Source: JAJFTV01 sp964426355
Lineage (GTDB): Bacteria > Chloroflexota > Anaerolineae > Anaerolineales > Anaerolineaceae
Direction of reading: 5' to 3'
DNA length: 17,418 bases
Assembly: GCA_964426355.1 (NCBI GenBank)
Contig: CAYRRA010000092.1
Span: 1 to 17,418, forward strand
In this document: positions 14,133-17,418 of the stretch, piece after piece
Numbering within the stretch: the stretch's first letter is position 1
How the letters are laid out: the number at the start of each line of letters is the position of its first letter
Notes under the pieces: generated by a model
The model's database searches: none
Seen by the model: the letters and a program-made list of their open reading frames with translations, nothing else
Told to the model about the DNA's origin: nothing
Program-made: the position numbers and the translations under genes

Positions 14133-14879
14133 ATGGAAAATTTTCTCACTACCAAACAGGTTCAGGATTTATTCAAAATTGACCGCATCACCATTTACCG
14201 TATGTTACAAGATGGGCGTTTGAAAGGAGTCAAGATTGGCAACCAGTGGCGTTTCCCGCAGCGCGAGGTAGACCGCCTTCTAAGCGGAACGCCGGTAGAA
14301 ACTGTACCTGCAGCAACAGGCGCAGAATCCGTTTTCCCTATTCACTGTGTTCAGACCATTCAAGACCTTTTCACCTCTGTAAGCCAATGCAGCGCATTGA
14401 TCATTGACCAGGACGGCGAACAGGTCACAAAAATCAGCCAACCCGGACCGATTTGTGCACTGCTGTTATCAACCCCCACCGGTGCAGAAGCCTGTGCTGC
14501 TTCCTGGCGTGAATTTGCAGAACGGGCAAACGGACGGGAGGAAATCTTCACCTGTCACTCCGGGTTGACCTATTTTGGCTCGGTTATTCTCAACCAGAAC
14601 AAAAAACAGGGCGTTTTCCTGGCAGGTGAGTTTTACCTGGAAGAAACCGATTGGGCAGGAGAAGTCGACCGGCTGAAAAAATTAGCTCAAATTCACGGTA
14701 TCGACGAGGACAAGCTGCTGGAAGCTTCCCGACAGGTTCCGCGCCTGACCCAAACGCAGCAAAAACATCTCATCAAGCAGCCGGCTGCTGCCGCTGCTGC
14801 AGTGGAGAGCATCTTAAATGAACGCACCGCTTTTATCGGTCGTTTGCAACAAATTGCGCATCTTACACAAGAGCTTTGA
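14133..14879 (+). CDS. DNA-binding regulator: excisionase-type HTH plus PocR-like sensor domain
   Basis: A 248-residue two-domain regulator. Residues 1-52 form an excisionase/MerR-like helix-turn-helix (HTH_17): FLTTKQVQDLFKIDRITIYR then GRLKGVKIGNQWRFPQREVDRLL. Residues about 68-172 resemble the PocR ligand-binding domain, a PAS-like fold found in sensors of small carbon compounds: the pattern ICALLLSTPTGAEAC, then TCHSGLTYFGSVILN, then GVFLAGEF. Cysteines 72, 86, 108, 121 and 141 are all in or next to this domain; 108, 121 and 141 occupy its usual conserved places. The helical C-terminus includes an alanine run (217-223). The ribosome site is weak. The stop overlaps the ribosome site of the SQR-like gene (GAGGAG), so it is the first gene of that operon. 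Ligand unknown; a sulfur species or metal-bound ligand is inferred from context. Confidence 0.82.
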   Translation: MENFLTTKQVQDLFKIDRITIYRMLQDGRLKGVKIGNQWRFPQREVDRLLSGTPVETVPAATGAESVFPIHCVQTIQDLFTSVSQCSALIIDQDGEQVTKISQPGPICALLLSTPTGAEACAASWREFAERANGREEIFTCHSGLTYFGSVILNQNKKQGVFLAGEFYLEETDWAGEVDRLKKLAQIHGIDEDKLLEASRQVPRLTQTQQKHLIKQPAAAAAAVESILNERTAFIGRLQQIAHLTQEL

Positions 14880-14890
14880 GGAGTATCTGA

Positions 14891-16156
14891 ATGAAGAAAA
14901 TTGTCATTTTAGGAGCTGGAACTGCCGGAACGATGGCAGCCAATCACCTTGTCCGCCTGATGGATCTAAATCAATGGGAAATCACCGTTGTGGATGAAGA
15001 CCCCATCCATTATTACCAGGCTGGTTATATTTTTGTGCCGTTTGGCATGGCTTCGGCAGACCGGTTGATGAAACCCAAGCAGAAATATATCCCATCGAAG
15101 GTAAAGATGATCCAGTCCAGGGTTGAATTAATTGCTCCGGAAAACAACAAAGTTCACCTGGAAAACAAAACGGTTCTGGATTACGACTTTCTGATGATTG
15201 CCACCGGCGCAGAGATATACCCGGAAGAAACCCCCGGTCTTGCAGAACACGAATGGGGAAAGTCGATTCATTCATTCTATACGCTCAAATCTTCTGTTGC
15301 ATTGGCGGAAAAAATGAAAAATTTCCAAGGCGGCAGGATTGTGGTCAACGTAGTTGAAAATCCAATCAAGTGCCCGGTTGCCCCCATGGAATTTTTGATG
15401 CTCTCAGATGCATATTTTTCTAAGAAAGGGATCCGTGATCGGGTGGAACTGGTCTATGCCACGCCGTTATCCGGCGCTTTTACTAAACCAGTTGCATCCA
15501 AACTGGTTGGCGATTTGCTGGATCGCAAGGGCATCATTGTTGAAAGCGATTTTTACATTGAGCGTGCTGAACCGGATGCAAAGAAAATTGTGTCTTATGA
15601 TGAGCGTGAGCTGGATTATGATCTGCTGGTCAGCATCCCTCTCAACAAAGGCGCTGATGTAATAGGGAAATCTGGTTTGGGCAATGACCTGAATTTCTCT
15701 CCCGTCAACCAGCACACTTTTCAGTCAACGAAATTCGATAACATCTTTGTGCTCGGGGATGCAGCCGACGTACCGACATCCAAAGCCGGTTCTGTAGCTC
15801 ATTATGCAGTGGATTTATGGAGTGAGAATTTCAAACATTTTACACAAGGCAAGGAACTCAAAGAAAGCTTCGATGGGCACACGAACTGTTTTATTGAATC
15901 CGGTTTTGGAAAGGGCGTCTTGCTCGACTTCAATTATGAGCAGGAACCCCTGCCTGGACGTTTCCCAATCCCTGGCGTGGGACCTTTTTCCCTGCTGGAA
16001 GAGTCCAGGTTGAACCATCTTGGAAAGCTGGCGTTTGAATGGATGTATTGGAACATTCTGATGCGCGGTTTGAAATTACCCCTTGCCCCCACCATGAGCA
16101 TGGCTGGCAAACGAATCGATTGGGAAAAACGCTATGATGCGTCCTACGGGAATTAG
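14891..16156 (+). CDS. SQR/FCSD-like FAD-dependent sulfide oxidoreductase
   Basis: A 421-residue flavoprotein of the sulfide:quinone oxidoreductase / flavocytochrome c sulfide dehydrogenase superfamily. The FAD ADP-binding motif is GAGTAG (8-13), ATGAE (104-108) is the second strand motif, and NIFVLGDAADVPTSKAG (284-300) is the C-terminal FAD motif. The only cysteines are Cys161 in NPIKCPVAP and Cys333 in GHTNCF, placed like the redox-active pair that carries the sulfur chain in SQR and FCSD. The third cysteine seen near residue 128 in many SQRs is absent. The C-terminal part (about 370-396, FEWMYWNILMRG) is amphipathic and suits membrane attachment. Expected role: oxidation of sulfide to persulfide or polysulfide with electrons to quinone. 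GAGGAG precedes the ATG. Downstream sulfur-carrier genes support this role. Confidence 0.87.
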   Translation: MKKIVILGAGTAGTMAANHLVRLMDLNQWEITVVDEDPIHYYQAGYIFVPFGMASADRLMKPKQKYIPSKVKMIQSRVELIAPENNKVHLENKTVLDYDFLMIATGAEIYPEETPGLAEHEWGKSIHSFYTLKSSVALAEKMKNFQGGRIVVNVVENPIKCPVAPMEFLMLSDAYFSKKGIRDRVELVYATPLSGAFTKPVASKLVGDLLDRKGIIVESDFYIERAEPDAKKIVSYDERELDYDLLVSIPLNKGADVIGKSGLGNDLNFSPVNQHTFQSTKFDNIFVLGDAADVPTSKAGSVAHYAVDLWSENFKHFTQGKELKESFDGHTNCFIESGFGKGVLLDFNYEQEPLPGRFPIPGVGPFSLLEESRLNHLGKLAFEWMYWNILMRGLKLPLAPTMSMAGKRIDWEKRYDASYGN

Positions 16157-16193
16157 AGTGGATGCGTAATTATTTCATAAAGGAGACAAAATA

Positions 16194-16511
16194 ATGGCTA
16201 CAAAAGAAATTGCAGGAAAATCAGTTGAAGTAAATGAAGAGGGTTTCTTGGTTAACTCATCTGAATGGACAAAAGAAATCGCAGCCGAGCTGGCAAAAGA
16301 AGAAGGTATTGCCGAGTTGACTGAAGCGCATTGGAAAGTGATTGATTTCTGCCGCCAGAGCGCTGGTGCTGCAGGCAGTTCACCCACCTTGCGCGCCATT
16401 AGCAGCGGGTCTGGCGTGACCACAAAAGAACTTTTCTCGTTGTTCTCCAAAGGACCTGCTAAAAAAGTGGCAAAAATCGCCGGGTTGGGAAAACCGGAAG
16501 GTTGTGTCTAA
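16194..16511 (+). CDS. tusE: TusE/DsrC family sulfur-carrier protein, single C-terminal cysteine
   Basis: A 105-residue DsrC/TusE family protein, full length. The family end is clear: LFSKGPAKKVAKIAGLGKPEGCV. In DsrC two cysteines, eleven residues apart, form the redox-active pair; here the penultimate Cys104 is kept but the partner position 93 is alanine. By the published division of the family this is TusE-like, a sulfur relay carrier, rather than a DsrC proper that hands trisulfides to membrane complexes. Cys53 is in the body of the protein (DFCRQ). AAGGAG lies nine to ten bases before the ATG. The neighbours, an SQR-like enzyme and a DsrE-family protein, suggest it accepts sulfane sulfur in a sulfide-oxidation or persulfide-handling path, not only in tRNA thiolation. 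Confidence 0.9.
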   Translation: MATKEIAGKSVEVNEEGFLVNSSEWTKEIAAELAKEEGIAELTEAHWKVIDFCRQSAGAAGSSPTLRAISSGSGVTTKELFSLFSKGPAKKVAKIAGLGKPEGCV

Positions 16512-16554
16512 TCCGTTGTCTTGTGATACAGACTGATCCAAGGAGTTTATGAAA

Positions 16555-17058
16555 ATGGCTGAAAAAGAAAGAAAAATGGCATTTATTTGCTCAAAGGGCA
16601 CATTGGATATGGCGTACCCGGCATTGATTATGGGTTGGGCGGCATTGGGTAATGGCGTCGATGTGACCCTTTTCTTTACCTTCTGGGGTATGGATATGAT
16701 TAACAAACACCGCGTTGACCATCTTGAACTGGCACCGGTGGCGAACACCAGCATGAAGATGAGCATGATGGGGCTTAAAACGGGCAATCTTGGCATTCCC
16801 AACATCATGGGTATCCTGCCCGGAATGACTGCCTTTTCAACCAAGTTGATGCGGGATAAGATCGCTGATCTCGATGTACCGCCGGTGAGCGAGTTTATGC
16901 AGATGCTTTCCGATGCCGGTGCTCACCTCTATGCCTGCAAGATGTCGGTGGATATGATGGGATTGACAAAGGATGATTTTATCGATGGTGTTGAAGACAT
17001 CGTTACTGCAGCAGAGTTTATCGACATGACCGAGGATTCGCAAATTATTTTCATCTAA
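16555..17058 (+). CDS. DsrE family (DsrE2/DsrE3-like) sulfur-transfer protein
   Basis: A protein of 167 residues (169 from ATG 16549) of the DsrE/DsrF-like family, DsrE2/DsrE3 type. The start KMAFICSKGTLDMAYPALIMGWAALGNGVDVTLFFTFWGMDM and the block LYACKMSVDMMGLTKDDFIDG are diagnostic. The latter holds the conserved sulfur-carrying cysteine (Cys128 from ATG 16555). A second cysteine, Cys12, lies in the first strand. ATG 16555 is preferred because AGGAG (16541-16545) is nine bases before it and only three before ATG 16549. It is the last gene of the operon and followed by a strong terminator. The expected role is sulfur transfer from or to low-molecular-weight persulfides or the TusE-like protein. 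A TusA gene, often found with this family, is not in this window. Confidence 0.9.
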   Translation: MAEKERKMAFICSKGTLDMAYPALIMGWAALGNGVDVTLFFTFWGMDMINKHRVDHLELAPVANTSMKMSMMGLKTGNLGIPNIMGILPGMTAFSTKLMRDKIADLDVPPVSEFMQMLSDAGAHLYACKMSVDMMGLTKDDFIDGVEDIVTAAEFIDMTEDSQIIFI

Positions 17059-17076
17059 TCCGATGTAAACACCTTA

Positions 17077-17122
17077 CTTGAGACGGGCTATTACCGGTAT
17101 ACCTGACCCTGCTCGTCTCAAG
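17077..17122 (+). other. long-loop hairpin after the DsrE gene
   Basis: CTTGAGACG (17077-17085) and CGTCTCAAG (17114-17122) are perfect 9-bp inverted arms. The 28-base loop contains the palindrome TACCGGTA (17092-17099). No T run follows. It could protect the transcript 3' end or be a remnant; it lies just before the true terminator. Confidence 0.5.
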
Positions 17123-17132
17123 AACAACAAAA

Positions 17133-17174
17133 GCTCAAAGCGGGTTCGTGTGTGAACCCCTTTGAGCCTTTTTT
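17133..17174 (+). terminator. strong rho-independent terminator of the sulfur-handling operon
   Basis: GCTCAAAG and GGGTTC (17133-17140, 17142-17147) pair with GAACCC and CTTTGAGC (17154-17167). This gives 14 pairs with one bulged C and a six-base loop, followed by CTTTTTTC. On the minus strand the stem is followed by TTTTGTTGTTC, so it may also serve the convergent gene ending at 17204. Confidence 0.92.
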
Positions 17175-17203
17175 CTCAGGAAGTAATCCCCTGTTGCTGC
17201 TGG

Positions 17204-17416
17204 TTAACCTTGCGGCAGATCGGCGAAAATCTCGTGAATATTGCCGTCAGGGTCGGCAAAGAAAGCGGTGCGCTGGTTCCAGGGCATGGTGGTGGGTGCT
17301 TGAACAGGGGTTGCGCCTTTGGCAACCAGGTCGGCATAAACCTGATCCACATCGTCTGTTGTAGCAGCATCAAAAGCAAGCTCAAACGGTTGTCCGCTGC
17401 GCGCTTCCTTGAAACT
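17204..17416 (-). CDS. VOC/glyoxalase family protein (C-terminal part)
   Basis: A minus-strand frame runs from the window edge to a TAA at 17204-17206, giving 70 residues of a protein whose start lies outside. The piece SGQPFELAF is followed by DDVDQVYADLVAKGA and TAFFADPDGNIHEIFAD. The DPDGNxxE motif is the hallmark of the vicinal oxygen chelate fold (glyoxalase/bleomycin resistance/dioxygenase); its glutamate would be a metal ligand in active members. Function beyond the fold cannot be told. An overlapping minus frame (17176-17385) is a shadow. Confidence 0.85.
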   Translation of the reverse strand, partial: SFKEARSGQPFELAFDAATTDDVDQVYADLVAKGATPVQAPTTMPWNQRTAFFADPDGNIHEIFADLPQG

Positions 17417-17418
17417 CG

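Noticed and set aside
17176..17385. Minus-strand frame of 69 codons at the right end
   Set aside because: It is a shadow of the VOC-family frame (17204-17416), which carries the DPDGN motif in another frame.

Overview
The window looks like a chromosomal segment of a Chloroflexota bacterium, most likely Anaerolineae. This rests on the style of several proteins and gene neighbourhoods: a DsbA-like/cyclophilin fusion lipoprotein, a Ycf45/SpoIIIAA-like R3H ATPase next to tmk, a degenerate acetyltransferase-like gene after pdxST, and a MacB/FtsX-type permease under a PadR regulator. It is recognition from memory, not a database search. No rRNA, tRNA, CRISPR array, transposase or phage gene was seen.

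Layout. (1) 2-2369, plus strand: the 3' part of pdxS, then pdxT (pyridoxal 5'-phosphate synthase), an acetyltransferase-like protein that probably starts at a non-standard ATA codon inside the pdxT stop, and a small cysteine-containing protein of more AT-rich composition. (2) 2423-3082, minus: a DedA family membrane protein whose terminator lies inside the 3' end of the convergent small gene. (3) 3083-3712: a 630-base gap with a 58-base imperfect repeat that recurs at 6096-6153. (4) 3713-6010, plus: R3H/AAA ATPase and thymidylate kinase. (5) 6256-8859, plus: a lipoprotein joining a thioredoxin-fold CPYC domain to a cyclophilin, then a PrsW-like membrane protease whose first codons contain a terminator-like hairpin. 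(6) 8982-9704, plus: a PlsC-type acyltransferase with a TTG start. (7) 13804-9791, minus: a probable operon of a PadR repressor with an AT-hook tail, an ABC ATPase and a large FtsX-type permease, ending in a strong terminator. (8) 14133-17058, plus: a regulator with an excisionase-type HTH and a PocR-like sensor domain, an SQR-like flavoprotein, a TusE/DsrC-like protein and a DsrE-family protein, preceded by a four-unit 10-bp repeat and followed by a strong terminator. (9) 17204-17416, minus: the C-terminal piece of a VOC/glyoxalase-family protein.

The most interesting unit is region 8. It appears to be a compact sulfur-handling operon: the flavoprotein would oxidise sulfide or a persulfide, the two sulfur-carrier proteins would move sulfane sulfur, and the cysteine-rich PocR-like protein could sense the small molecule and act at the helically phased TATAAC array. 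The individual families are known. Their assembly with this regulator and this operator-like array is the inference most worth testing.
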